This document shows, one piece after another, positions 12,901-24,241 of a DNA stretch of 64,000 bases. A program made the translations under genes and the position numbers. Origin of the DNA: Apostichopus japonicus (taxonomy: Eukaryota; Echinodermata; Holothuroidea; Aspidochirotida; Stichopodidae); the NCBI RefSeq assembly GCF_037975245.1, contig NC_092572.1, positions 21,936,489 through 22,000,488 on the forward strand, given 5' to 3'. The notes under the pieces are model-generated. The model was given only the letters and a program-made list of their open reading frames with translations. It ran no database searches and was not told the origin of the DNA. Numbering within the stretch: the first letter of the stretch is position 1; each line of letters opens with the position of its first letter.

Positions 12901-15210
12901 CAAAAATGTTGTTAATATGATGAAGGACGATGTTTTTTAGCTTTTTTTTTTAATTGCAGACGGGATAAACCATTGCTTTTGTTGCACATGACTTTAATAG
13001 TATTTTTTGTCATATTACTCAACTCAGCAAATGACTGAGTCATCTGCAAGAAGTTTACTTTAAATCTGATAGGATACCTGCAGTATACATTGAACTATAG
13101 ACTATTACAAAAAACGACACATCTTGTTTCAAATCATTAAACTGCAGCAACCCAACAAAGATAGTTTTGCGAAAGTAATAACCGGTATTAATGTATTAAA
13201 CGAACAATAAGTTCGAGCAAAGTAACAGAGTATCATACTCAAAGAAGTTTACCCAATATTTGATATTAGCTAAAGATTAAAAGCGTAAAACCCAAGTTTA
13301 CGGTGCTCAAAGTTGTAGGTTTAAAAGTAACCAGTGAGATGCTTATTCTCAATTCACAGATATTCAGTGTTGCTTAGTAAAACAATTGAACATGGAAATG
13401 AAGGGAACTGATGATGGCTGATAAATAGTTGTTAGCAAAAAGCTGACTATGACTTGTTAGGGACAACAATGATGACACGTAAAGCTTGAAAAAATATGAC
13501 TTGGCTATATTAAACACTGCTGAACACAATGTGACTTTGTAAAGTATTTTGACTGCAAAAATATACTTCGTGAACCTGTTGAAATCGTGTAAATGATCAT
13601 CCCACAGTTGTTGTAGAAGATCCGCAACTTAAACTGAGCACTCCTTCCAAAATTTGTGAAACGACTTAATGACACTATCTGATTGAACCGTCCCATTATT
13701 GTAAAGCATCGGCAATAAATCTATACCATTTTTATTGTGTGAGACTGGGTGCCCTTACATAGTGCATTATCTCCATTTCCTAGAGGTTTACATTCCCCTA
13801 GATTGTCTCACTGCACTTACATGTATATATTGCAATGGTAAAGTGTACAGTACTACACTGTACACTCTAAGTCATAAAAAGGGAGGGTTAACTCTGACTT
13901 GGCTACATGTTCCGTCTGGGTTGCTAAGCAACCCCAGCGTCCTAGATGAGAAAAGGCTGACTCAGGGGGTAGGGGATAGAGTCCTGTATGGGGACAAAAT
14001 GTAGACGGTCCATCTGGGAGTCAGATAGGAAAGGCAGAATACATATGGTAGGAGTAGAGTGCAGAAGGAAGTTTGATAGAAAATGTTGATATATTAGGAA
14101 AAGTTGAGAGATTCGTAAAAGCAAATATTATAAAGACGTCAGGACATTGGCGCAGTTTCCTCTAATGAACTGAACAGATGGAAAGAAGGAAAAAAGTTTT
14201 GGAACAAATGGAAACAAGGAAGAAATTTTGGACTAAACCTAGATACCAAATGGACCCATATTGTGGTACTGAAAAGAACATAAAATATATTTCTGACCAG
14301 CCTATTGTTCATACAGTGTATCATAGTTTAGAGCTTGCCTGAACGGGACGCATTTCACCTTTTGGAAACAACGTGTGGACCAATATAGTTATATCGGTCT
14401 CGCCACACAGTATAAAGTATATAGCAAATAAAGGGAATAATGCAACACAACTTATATATATGGAGATGTTCAAGAATCTGACTGTTAAAGATACCGCTGG
14501 AGCCACTTAGCCAATGAAAGGATCAGTCTGGAACACCGAAGATAACATAACTTAGCCGTACCTTAACCATCAAGTAATAATTGAACGTACTAGTAAGACA
14601 CGATGCCAGTTTAATTAAATAAGTACATGTGTATTATATGATTCGTTTGGGCCCAAGATTTGAATGCCTATATTTATATATCGGTTTGCATAATTACACA
14701 TTTTAATATATGCCAATCCAGTTGAGTTCTTTGTCTCTATTTAGCATGTGTCTTGCTGTATGTTTGGGTCCCCGTATCAGTACGGAGATAACTGATCAAG
14801 CTCAGCATTTACTCTTAACGCTAGTCCAGATAAACTGCTACATTTGTATTGTTATATATGCTGGAAATTACATTTGATTTATTCTAAGAATATCAGTGGT
14901 GCAGTATAAAATTAGTAATAATTTCAAATTTGTACACTGCTTCTAGTTTTAGTTAAAACACAAAAGCATTTAAACACAATTACGACAACCTATCAGATAT
15001 ATTTTGAATTTTTTGCTGCCTCGAATACGTTGTTACTATTCCTCCATAATTTCAATTGTCATTTTATATTTGTTACATTAACGGGAATTAAAGGTTGTAA
15101 ACTGGTAAAATATTGAGAAACTTGAGTCTCGTTGGTAAAAACTAGTTGATAAACTTACCAGTGCATGATAGTAACAGTGTGACAAAGCTCCAGAATGTTA
15201 AATGTTTCAT
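3936..15210 (-). CDS. Gene A: six-Ig-domain transmembrane receptor, kinase region not seen
   Basis: Eight exons join in frame: 15159..15210, 12582..12890, 11899..12195, 11160..11543, 10276..10584, 9514..9807, 4635..4937, 3962..4051. All junctions are phase 1. The product is a signal peptide (residues 1-17), a V-type Ig, two more Ig domains, then the same V/Ig/Ig triplet again, and a transmembrane segment near residue 665. The triplet and the TM exon are homologous to gene B1, so the protein is probably a cell-surface receptor of that family. No kinase exon is recognisable between 3962 and the left edge. The TM exon either splices at 3961 to exons outside the window, or reads through to a TAA at 3936..3938, giving a short tail and about 687 residues. 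The alternative is two adjacent three-Ig genes, but no second signal-peptide exon was found before the second triplet. Confidence 0.7.
3962..4051 (-). CDS. Gene A exon 8: transmembrane segment
   Basis: 90-nt exon with SWENIITLVVVTFVVAALII followed by KSTH, a single-pass helix with a basic inner flank. It aligns with B1 51506..51611 (SWMIYALAVFATFILAVIV then TRSTQSK). It is followed by a GTAAGA donor at phase 1, whereas B1 leaves at phase 2. If that donor is not used, translation stops at 3936..3938. Confidence 0.7.
4635..4937 (-). CDS. Gene A exon 7: membrane-proximal Ig domain
   Basis: 303-nt phase 1-1 exon. Cysteines lie in FVCKVDGNPPPD and MYRCTASN. It is clearly homologous to B1 51972..52277: both share DGN/EGNP, DVFLQ, EWK and NGMYRCTA. 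It is separated from exon 6 by a 4.6-kb intron. Confidence 0.8.
5537..5726 (+). mobile_element. U2-snRNA-headed retroposon, complete copy
   Basis: The first ~48 bases (CGCTTCTCGGCCTTTTGG..., then GTGTAGTATC) match the 5' end of U2 snRNA, including the GTAGTA branch-point-pairing segment. The remaining ~140 bases are not U2. Near the 3' end GCCCAGG-TTCTTT-CCTGGGC forms a hairpin followed by GACTTTTTCTT. A perfect 14-bp duplication, TATTCCTCATTTCT, flanks it (5523..5536 and 5727..5740), showing retroposition. Confidence 0.8.
7405..7625 (+). mobile_element. SINE-like element with structured tail
   Basis: A B-box-like CCCCGGTTCGAGTCAC at about 7432 is followed by a tail with two hairpins: CTGAC-TTCG-GTCAG and TCCTGC-TT-GCAGGA, ending AGGATCTAATATAAATATA. 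The tail recurs in inverted orientation at 10640..10745. Confidence 0.55.
9514..9807 (-). CDS. Gene A exon 6: Ig domain, second triplet
   Basis: 294-nt phase 1-1 exon beginning GKPELTTN. Core residues are in TAVCCVPV, LEFSWALD and KDLLCTVQDD. It ends in NVW next to a GTGAGT donor, so the next exon completes the linker as VWYPA, a common Ig-Ig hinge pattern. Confidence 0.8.
10276..10584 (-). CDS. Gene A exon 5: V-type Ig domain, second triplet
   Basis: 309-nt phase 1-1 exon with VQVGCRSN, MWFFENN, LEIASISFSDAG and KYICVLSTG. Its closest match in the window is the V exon of B1 (53808..54122), closer than the first V exon of the same gene. Confidence 0.8.
10640..10745 (-). mobile_element. Second copy of the structured SINE tail, antisense orientation
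   Basis: The reverse complement matches 7520..7620 nearly base for base over about 80 bases, including both hairpins and the AGGATCTAATATA end. It lies in the gene A intron between exons 4 and 5. Confidence 0.65.
11160..11543 (-). CDS. Gene A exon 4: Ig domain 3 (C2-like)
   Basis: 384-nt phase 1-1 exon with cysteines in NIECVSDGNPEP and GNYKCVASNN, typical of a C2/I-type Ig. It is about 80 nt longer than its homologues, with an extra N-terminal stretch starting FIPTPSREN. The acceptor at 11544 is the best in-frame choice but was set by hand. Confidence 0.7.
11899..12195 (-). CDS. Gene A exon 3: Ig domain 2
   Basis: 297-nt phase 1-1 exon. It has a doubled cysteine in AECCVEF, a core tryptophan in EIIWYINE and a closing VTLLCLVNN. 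The same CC start is found in the equivalent exons at 9514..9807 and in B1 at 52824..53114, which marks it as the second module of the triplet. Confidence 0.75.
12582..12890 (-). CDS. Gene A exon 2: V-type Ig domain 1
   Basis: 309-nt phase 1-1 exon. It shows the first Ig cysteine in ELECVID, the tryptophan in HTIIWKRND, and the F-strand motif DAGLYVC. The V-set-like length and the DxGxYxC motif support an N-terminal V-type domain. The donor is GTTAGT, weaker than those of neighbouring exons. Confidence 0.8.
12891..15158. other. Gene A intron 1
   Basis: AT-rich sequence without a recognisable exon or element. A short purine repeat, GGAAAGAAGGAAAAAAG / GGAAACAAGGAAGAAAT, lies near 14178. Confidence 0.5.
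15159..15210 (-). CDS. Gene A exon 1: start codon and signal peptide
   Basis: ATG at 15208..15210 begins MKHLTFWSFVTLLLSCT, a short charged start followed by a hydrophobic core, typical of a signal peptide. The exon ends with one base before a GTAAGT donor (phase 1), matching the phase of the next Ig exon. Confidence 0.7.
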
Positions 15211-15879
15211 GTCTGCTCCTCTCTTGATAACGTTGTAACATTTAAACATATTTCCCTAATTTATAGAGCTTTTTGCAAGATGTAAATGTAAGCGTTCAAG
15301 GGCTACGTGGTAAACACTAACCTCTGCGCACAGTACACTGAAAGCAAAATCTTCTTATGAGGGATTAAATATTTGAAGGTATAAATAAAGGCTGTAACGA
15401 AGGGGAAATATTGTAAAGGTTTACTGTTGTTACGATATCATTTGTTCGGACAACTTACATCATGAGAGTTTGTTGCTGTTTTCGTTGTGTATGTATACAT
15501 CTAGTCAATCTTTACTATTGATAAGTGAACGTTATATACATAATAATGAATAAATAACTTAAGGAAGTTCACATGTTTCTATAATTTAGAAAGGTAACTT
15601 CACTATTTAGGGTGTGTCACTCCTTGCTGACTTTCTTCAGATGTTTAATCTCAAATACTTCCTTGCCTTTGATAATAACGCTGATAGTGAAGGTTATTTA
15701 CATCACGTGAAAGTCAACCCGATAGAAACCCGCAAGATTGCCAAATTTTGCGGGTACAAGTCTGTCTCCCTGAAATAATGCAACTAATTGGCTCACTTTC
15801 ATATCAGTGTTGTGTTTCATTTCACTCGGCCATTCAGCACTTTTTATGGAAACTACTCCTGGGAAATCACAAAAAGTCC

Positions 15880-15940
15880 AGTATATATAGTATATATATA
15901 TATATAGTTTATATATATATATATAGTATATATATACATG

Positions 15941-15982
<42 letters not shown>
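15880..15982. repeat. (TA)n microsatellite
   Basis: Long interrupted TATA runs. The short open frame across it is only repeat translation. Confidence 0.9.
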
Positions 15983-15983
<1 letters not shown>

Positions 15984-17263
15984 TCATTTTCAAATCAGTG
16001 GTGTAACTTTCAATATTAGCACTTATTGCTTTGTAACTCAGTGACCAAATACTAGAATTCTTAGATATTTGGCCATTTGACCATACTAAGTAAAGTCTAC
16101 CTTGTGTAGCTTAACGAACTTTCTCGTTTTTTCAGGTAGATTTGGTGGCCATAAATATGCTTAAAATATGCTAGTTCAGCCGTACACTCTCAACTAACAT
16201 GCACAGTTGATGAATCAATTACAAATATGTGTTTTTTTTTTGGCCACATTTTCCCCTTTCTGGACAACAGATAGCTTGCCCATTGCTTACATTAGTGCTA
16301 TAAATATACTGGAATGAAATAAAAGATCACAATCACCAAACATGCAGCTTTTAATACTTTATTAACATGGGACAAATTTATCCGAAATAAGCTTAATCTG
16401 CCTGTGGTCTTTGCTATTGTTTCGGAAGTGACATTGATTGTTTACATGTAATATACTGAACTGTCCCTTTGTTCGAGGCTTAGAGCATATTTCTGAATAT
16501 TCTGCTAGTGCATACATTTGTGCTGCAGTTGTACGTTACCTTCTGTGAGTTCTACAGTGCTTTTGAGTACATGTTTACAGGTTTAAATTTGCAACACGTT
16601 GACCTGTACCAGTATACACATTAATTTGCATTCCCACAATTGCCACGGGGCTTGTACTACTTGGTCCAGGTAAATATCCTACCAAAGTTCAGAATATTTG
16701 TTTACAAAATAAAGTTCTGCTTCTGTAACATTTGCAGCAAATAGAACGTATCTTATTGCTTCTTTAATGAGCTATCACAGCAAATTGTCTGAAAAGAGAT
16801 TTCCCAAAAAATAAAATATAAATTGAACAGGGAATTTTCCTCCCTTTTCTTAAAGGGTGTGAAGACTGGCGCAAAAAGAAACGTCTAATACCGGTAATCT
16901 GACCTAGTTTCGATGAGGTGTAACAGAAGTTTTAGACACCACCATCGATCCCAGAAAATACACACAAAGCTTGCTACCGTCGGTAATTAGACACTAGTGT
17001 ACAGTCACCACATACAGCTGCGGTCAATACCCACAGCACAGTGTACAAACGATACAGCGATGGACAAGTCCAGCTAAAAATTAACAAGGTATCACGTTTT
17101 ATTACTGTACTGTCTGCATTATGTAGCGACACGAACAAAACGTCACTTTTTCAGACGGTCGCACGCGGTTCGGGGGGTGTCTTCAATGCCATTAACAACC
17201 AACTACAAACAACTTGAGTGAACACTCATTTAACTCTAGATTGTTGCTCCAGATGGTCTCTTA

Positions 17264-18234
17264 GGTCTTGTTCACATTTAAGAATGCAACCTGGGCGATT
17301 ATTGATATTAAGTCCGCGAGGTGGATCAACTAGTTAAGAGCAAGACGCATTCATATTTCAGAACGAGTAAGTTTCGTCTGCTTGCGAGATTAATATACTG
17401 CGCAGGCGTGAAAAGGTCATATCAAATGTTTACATTCCCCCTGTACTTTGCCATAGTCCTATGTGCTGTACGTACTACTCCGTACACCACTGCACGGCAA
17501 CGCACAATCATCGCACATAAACAGTATACTGTATTCAAACCACTCCGTACTGGCATTACCATAACATTTTAACCCAGATTTGAATTTCTTCCAAACCCTT
17601 CATGTGGATGAGCGAACGATCTTGCCAGTCAGTGTTTTACTGCTTGATGTCGAATTTGAGGCTAACCCAACATCGAAGGCATTTAATGTTAGGTCTAAAC
17701 CTATTAAGGTCTACTGTATCTGCATTCAGTAGGCTAGTGCAACTTCATTATAGGCCAGGCCAGACGCAATGGTTTTAGCCTTTTTCTAAATTCCGTAGCA
17801 ACCGAACCCAAAATCATCCGAACAGTTTGGCCTCTTCAAAATCTGTCAGTACGGCGTACAAAGAAATTAAGGTTATAACAGTAGATTTAAGTGGACTGTC
17901 ATTCAGTTTGCTTTCGTCTCACAACCGTTACCGCGTCTTTTCTGCAGTGTTGGTCAAATCGGTTCAAAGAAATGAATTGGGTTCACGAATAGCATCGTTT
18001 GGTAGTGTTTCTGTTAAGAAGGGCAACGCTCTGACATCTCGGGTCACCATTAAGTCCGCGACCATTCACATTACATTTATTAAGAATACACGAGCGAATG
18101 AAGCCCCAGAAAGGAGGATAAATTCTTAAGACTGCATGCGGAATTGAAGTATGAGTAAAGGAGTGTTCACACTAAGGGAATTAATTGCCCTTGCGGACTT
18201 GTAGTACGGTTGCATTCTTTAATGTAAACAAGGC
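17264..18234. mobile_element. MITE-like element with 29-bp inverted ends
   Basis: AGGTCTTGTTCACATTTAAG... at the left end pairs with the reverse complement at 18206..18234, about 26 of 29 bases matching, followed by a shared AAGTCCGC. No clear target duplication was found. The 100-codon frame inside it (17827..18129) resembles no protein I know. Confidence 0.45.
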
Positions 18235-19682
18235 CTTTGTAGCCAAGCTGCTGTTAAATGTTTTTAGCCAATCATTTATGCAGTGTTTGACAAGTGTGAA
18301 CCTAACTTTTCACTGAAACTTTGATAGACTGTGGTTAGGTTATATTTATGATGTGTTTTGTTTCCAGAATATTAGACTGAATGTCCTCTTCAAATTTGTA
18401 AAAGGTTACAGGAATGTGACAGTAAGTTTCACTGCCAAAAGTGTAACCAACATAAATGATACTGTAACTAGCAGTAAGGATGGCTAATGGCTACGCAATG
18501 TTAATCATTTCTTTGTGATATAATATTTCATATGCAATTAGCCAAAACAGTGTGAATTTAACCAAATAATTTTGAACGGATACAGTATTGTCTCCAAGTT
18601 ATCATGAATGGCAGCAAAATCAGTCATAGTTCTAGTATCATGAATGTCATTAAAATATAATCAACATATCCTTGTAATGTTTTTCATACTTTCCAAGGTA
18701 AGTTCTATGTGTTTTAGCATGAATCAAGCCTTCTGGGTTGTGTAAACGTTTAGCGTCACTTCCGAAACAAAAGAGACTGAAGGTATATACAATATGTTGT
18801 ATGTGAGATATTCATTTGCAATATGAGTGCCACAGTAAGAGACTTCAACCCAATGTTTACAATTGCTTTATAAATGCCCATATTTGCTTTACCTGACATT
18901 TACCTAACTTTTATAACATACAACTATTGTATTCTGTGTTCTGTATTCATTCACTAGTTGTACGGGTAGTTGACCTACATTCTCTGCTACTTGGCATCAA
19001 TATTTTTTTTATTTAAATCAGTTTTTGATTAAAGATGTTATGAATATACATTGATATTACGTGTTTAATTCTTTGTTATCAGCAAAAAAAGCCTTTACAA
19101 CAAATTGTAAACATTTTTGTCACCTCCGAAACACACATCAAATGTTAATTTCACCTCCGAAACGCGTAAGTGGGAAAGTTCCAACTTTTGCAAAACTGCA
19201 TGGATTTTTGGGCAACTTGGATTGGATATTTAGCTCTCTGTGAGGAGACATTATTTAGGGTGTTTGACTCGGCCTTATCGTTTTTAAATAGTTTAAAGTT
19301 AAATTAAGAAAAACAATCCTTGATTTCCAATAAGTTTTTAGTTAACATGGAAATATCTGCAATAGTATTAAAAACTTTCTGCCAAATACTTTTAATTTTA
19401 AGTAACATAATAAAAAGCATTTTAAAGTTACATCAGAGTACTGTTTAACACTGTGTAAATGTGGTTGCTTAAAAATATATCTTTTTACTTAAAGTATTCT
19501 GGAGTCATACTGTCACCAAAATATTACACCCATAAACGTATATGTTTAAGCTCCCAAAAGTTGAAGTTCCAAAATGTTGCACCCTTTAACATGTGCACAG
19601 TAAACATTTCAATATGTATATGGTGTTTGAAGTTTTGGCCCTCAGTGTACAAAAGTTACACCACTGATTGTGAAAATGAACA

Positions 19683-19724
19683 TATCTATATATATATATA
19701 TATATATACATACATACATATATA
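19683..19724. repeat. (TA)n / (CATA)n microsatellite
   Basis: Short AT dinucleotide run grading into CATA repeats. Confidence 0.85.
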
Positions 19725-20859
19725 CCATTTGTATAGCACATTATGTTAATGTATTAATATAACCATCCAGATGTAGATATTTTGATTCACACTTTAGGAA
19801 TTCTTTCCATTAACATAACTTTCTAACAAACGATATACAGCGACTATTTGATATATTTTAGAGTGTACTGTGTAGTACTCGCATTTAGAGCTAGGCCTAC
19901 TATAGTGTAAACAGAGTAATGTCATTCATACTACGTAACTACGTACTTTTTGAATGAAATGTCTTGGATTACTTTTGCACATATGCGAATTGGGTCTTGT
20001 ATATATCACCATATCTGTATATCATATATGTATATCTTTTCCCTACACTTGCTAAGATAAATATCAAATTTCATAAAAGTATAACTTTCTGTTCCATTTT
20101 TCTACTTTTTTTTGTATTGTCCAAATGCTTTTGCTACCAGCTCTTTACTCTCTGCAGCCTTTTTGTCACGCATTACTCCCTGTAAACATGTTCTGGAGAC
20201 TGCATTTGAGACGAATATTTTCATTTTATCAACATTAGCATGAGCTTATAGTAGAGCTCTGGATTCGTGAGCAGTGAAAAGAGAAGTGCGGAATCAGATG
20301 GAGGCGAAATTTCGGCGTTTGTCGAGACCTACTCTTGCTATCTCTTGTTTTTGGACGGCCCGCCTGATTGGTGGTTAGTGCGCCTGTTGGTGGACCGATC
20401 ATGCATTATGGGGACAGTGATGATGGAGATTCGGAAGATTAAGTAAGCATAATTGTTATGTACTTCAAAGCAAACAAACTTTTAAATTGGTCCTAAGTTA
20501 GAGTATTTGCATCCTATTTGAACTAACGTGTTTATGCACAAGTAAATGTAAAAATTGAAAACATTTCTGTGACGTCATCACACATTGGTACATAACTCAC
20601 CCTACAGGGGTCCTATATGGACTAAGTGGTGTCAAAATGTGCGCAAGACTTGGGGAAAATGTCATGAAAGAATCTAGTTCATATCTCAAACGGTTCAAAA
20701 TCCGTGGCAAAAAATGTCACAATGCCCCCCCCCCCCGTGCAGTTAGGGTTAAATAGGGGGTCCTTTAGAGACCCCCTAATTTTCCCAACCACCGCAGTGT
20801 TACCACATCCAATATTTAAGGCTTAATTAACTAACTGGGTTTAAATTTTGAGGTTAATA

Positions 20860-21212
20860 AAAGTTTGTTTTATCTTATTTGTGTGTAAATGTAACTTATG
20901 GTAGTTTTCCTTAAAGATGGACCCACGCCCACGAATGTGAGAAAATGGACTCCCCAGAAAGAACCCCCTTTTCGGGGGTGCGTTCAGGATTTGGGCTTTT
21001 AACCCAAGATAATCTTATTCCTTATGAAATTCTCGTCTAGAAAAAAATACATTTTATCCTATTTGTGGTATATGTAACTTATGGTATTTTTTCCTTAAAA
21101 ATGAACCCCCAGAAACAACCCCCCTTTTCGGGGGGGGGGGCTGCGTTCAGGATTTGGGCTTTTTACTCAAAATATTCTTATTCCTTATGAAATTCTGGTC
21201 TAGAAAAACCAC
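20860..21212. repeat. Tandem repeat, two units of about 180 bp
   Basis: Each unit carries TTTATCTTATTTGTG-type sequence, GTAACTTATGGTA, CCCCCTTTTCGGGGG, GCGTTCAGGATTTGGGC and CTTATTCCTTATGAAATTCT. Confidence 0.8.
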
Positions 21213-21394
21213 ATGAGATAAATCCTCCTTCCGGGTAATACCTATAGCTCAATCGTATGCCTGGTCTATATCACATCATCAAAACCACCTGTATCAGGTT
21301 TATCGGACAATTTGCCCTTCCTTCGCCCCTTCTAACGATGACAATTGTACGTATGCCTGCTGAAGTAATACCATAACAACATTAATCATAGAAT

Positions 21395-21475
21395 TTAGAG
21401 TTCTAAATTGTGTAATGCGACGGTTGTCGTAGGTAAATTTACTCTGGTTATATATTTGCCGTCATCGTTGTGTTG
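21395..21475 (-). pseudogene. Decayed V-type Ig exon fragment
   Basis: The minus strand reads NDDGKYITRVNLPTTTVALH then NLEL, resembling NDENIIRLDSPTTTVEKDNF in gene A exon 2. No cysteine-bearing strands or splice sites could be found around it, so it looks like a relic of another Ig receptor copy. Confidence 0.5.
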
Positions 21476-22036
21476 TTTTGAAATCTCATTTTCAGATGTC
21501 TGCCTACGGATGCGAATATTTAAACGTTTATTTCTAATAAGTCCGTGAGGTTTTAGAGGTGATGAGAATAGTTTTGAACATTTTCTCATAGATTCAGAGG
21601 AAATTACTCTCGATTAAAGTTGAATTTTACATGCCATGGCCTCTTTAAGTGTTAACGCAATTAAGCAAAACCCCATACGCTGCGTATAAACGCAATATAC
21701 TACCAATATGAAATCAGATTTAAGGTTACAGATTTCACTCTACGGTGTCAACAACACCGTTAACCGATGCAAATATACTAAGCAACAACCGATGAACTAA
21801 ATGGCGGTAATGTGGATCATTTAATCTAGCTTTCTTTCTGATAGCTGAACAAGCTGTACCGTAGTATTAGAAACACCAACTTGGTTGATAGAAATGATAA
21901 GATAACTTACCGTACTTAGACTTGTATCTTGAAGCCTGGACATTGGCTTAAGTTTACGCACGCGAGAATTGACTACTTCAAAGAACACACTGAGTTGCAA
22001 TCACCAGTCTTCCGGAGACCGGAAGCTCAACCCTTG

Positions 22037-22191
22037 TAACAAAGGCACAATTGGTTACGTCATAGTAAACAACCCAGGAGAATAGCGGGAATTTTCCGAC
22101 AGGAATCACAACATAACAAAGGCACGATTAGTAAAGTCATGGTAAACAACCTAGGAGGATAGCGGGCATTTCTCGACAGGAATTGCAACAT
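22037..22191. repeat. Tandem duplication, two units of about 78 bp
   Basis: AACAAAGGCAC...AGTAAACAACC...GATAGCGGG...CGACAGGAAT occurs twice in direct orientation. Confidence 0.8.
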
Positions 22192-24118
22192 CACTTTAAG
22201 CTTAAACAGTTAATATAGCGTAACGACTAGTTTTCAAAAAGTTAAAATACTACGCAAGTTCGGTTACAATACCACCGTCTCATATCTTCAAAATTCTTTC
22301 TCTTATCAAAATTAAGAATACAGTTCTGTGTTAAAGAAACACAGAAATGCTAATTTACATTGTTAATCACGACTTTAGCATTAGGTATGTCTTTACGACT
22401 TTAGCATTAGGTTTGTCTTTAAGTTTGTCCTTAACGGTAATTGCGATGCAGTTTACACTTAGTGGGCACTCTGTATTGCATTATACGTTATATGGTTGAT
22501 AATAGTATTTATTTCATTATATAACTGGAATACAATATGCAAATACAATCCTTAAGTGTTTTATCTGCCTTTCTCATCTACTATGGTCTACTGTTAACTC
22601 TCTATATTTAAATGTCATTGTCAACTTCCCCAGGCGCGTAGCGAAGGAGGGGGTGGGGGGTGAAGGGGGCGACCGCCTCCCCCTTGAGCATTTTTTTGGG
22701 GGTATGATTTTATGATATCGCTAGTAATCTCAAAGTAGATCTATAGGAGGCATTTTCGGCAAAATTTTTCTTGAACGCTTTGCGCCAACTTATGGTGGCG
22801 CTACGCTTAGATAGTTTCCAGTTGCGAATCTACGGCTCCAATAGTTTGCCTACAGGTTGCCTGCTCCCTTGGCAAATATCTCGCTACGAGCCTGACTTAC
22901 CCATATGTTCAACGGAACGATATTGTTGACAACCATTTTCCGACACATTTTCGGTATTTCAATTGTTCGAAAACAATGAAGCATTCTCCTGTGTGAGAAA
23001 GTCTCATGCAATTTCCGGCAGTTTGACAGCCAACTGCCAGCGCAATTAAAACAGATGACATGATGTTTCTTGGCCATACTAGTGGTTTTGTGGATATTTC
23101 TTGTCAGAACTATTTTGTGTGAAAGTATAACTAATTCTCTTCAAGAACATTTTGCTACTTTTGACGAACTTTTTTAAAGATTTAAAACCTGAATATTTTT
23201 ATTCAAAAATGACTCCAGATTTGTTTTTTTTTCGAATTTTTTATTGTTACATGATAATGTTATGATTATTTCATTTAAGCGCATATGAAAGTGATACAGT
23301 AGTAAAATCAACATACAAATACGAACTTGACAGTTTATGGACATGTACTGGGCTTAAATTATCTCCAGTTTAATTACAATATCGAAATAATAGTTATATT
23401 CTGTATCGATTATATATACATCTATCCATGTCATAATGATAGGATTAAATTAACGTGAATTTTCGCTACATAAACGTTTGTACATTTTGAGTAATGTATA
23501 TTTACAGGTTTGTAAAAATATTTCTATAAAGAATTATTTGATGATGAAAAGAGCAACATACTCTAAGCATCCTAATGAAATTTGTGTTCATTTCATTTCT
23601 AATGTATCGTTTTCGACACTTGAATGTGATAGCTATAAAAAGTGCAGGTGCAGGTGGACACTAACATATTTGTTGTAAGATTTTTTTTAAAATGTACATC
23701 CAAAATTGGGATGCATTAAATAATATATGAATACACTCAAGTAATTGGGGTAATGATAACTTCAGATTCCAAAGAGCAAGTTGAAACCCTATCCTTTCTA
23801 AGTTTAAACAATGAAAGTTTAGAATAAAAAAAAACAATTTTGCTATCAATATGCAACTGCATGTTGCATTATACCTTTTTTGCTTCAAGTTCACTGAGTA
23901 TGAACAAACTTTAACAATATCAGCTATCATATCTCGACAATGCAATGTACAAATTGTCTTCAAATTTTAACAGGGAAGCTTATGAAATGTTCTTTTTTTC
24001 ATTCTGTCAAAATCAAATTTTCCTCTGAACTTTTAAATGAATACGAAAGTTTCTGTCAGTAGCAATATATTGGTTTTCATCGTATGGATACTCCACTCCC
24101 TTGAACTATTTCTTTTTC

Positions 24119-24241
24119 TTAAGGTTTGTTAAAAACTTCGTTTTGATCGCGTTGATGGCGTTGAACGCGTTGATCTTCGTCATCGGATTGGCTGTATTCT
24201 TCCTTTTTGTCTCGTTGAAACAATTCCAATACTAGATAACC
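24119..24241 (-). CDS. Gene C exon 14: charged C-terminal tail and stop
   Basis: 123-nt exon beginning [20 protein letters not shown] and running through a Gln/Arg/Asp-rich segment to a TAA at 24119..24121. Two tyrosines near the start are possible docking sites. A decayed homologue lies near 36021..36045. Confidence 0.75.
   Translation of the reverse strand, partial: GYLVLELFQRDKKEEYSQSDDEDQRVQRHQRDQNEVFNKP

Larger units (their letters stand above)
15211..24118. other. Intergenic region between genes C and A
   Basis: It holds the microsatellites, MITE-like element, tandem repeats and Ig relic listed separately. The part upstream of 15210 should contain the gene A promoter, but no TATA box or other element could be assigned. 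A G/C-rich stretch at 22633..22700 (GGAGGGGGTGGGGGG, CCGCCTCCCCC) looks like repeat debris. Confidence 0.45.

Noticed and set aside
15748-16044. 98-codon frame across a TA repeat
   Set aside because: Most of it is translated microsatellite (repeating Ile-Tyr).
17827-18129. 100-codon plus-strand open frame
   Set aside because: It lies inside a MITE-like element, matches no family I recognise and has no neighbouring exon in phase.
23661-23963. 100-codon minus-strand frame
   Set aside because: AT-rich chance frame downstream of gene C without domain or splice context.
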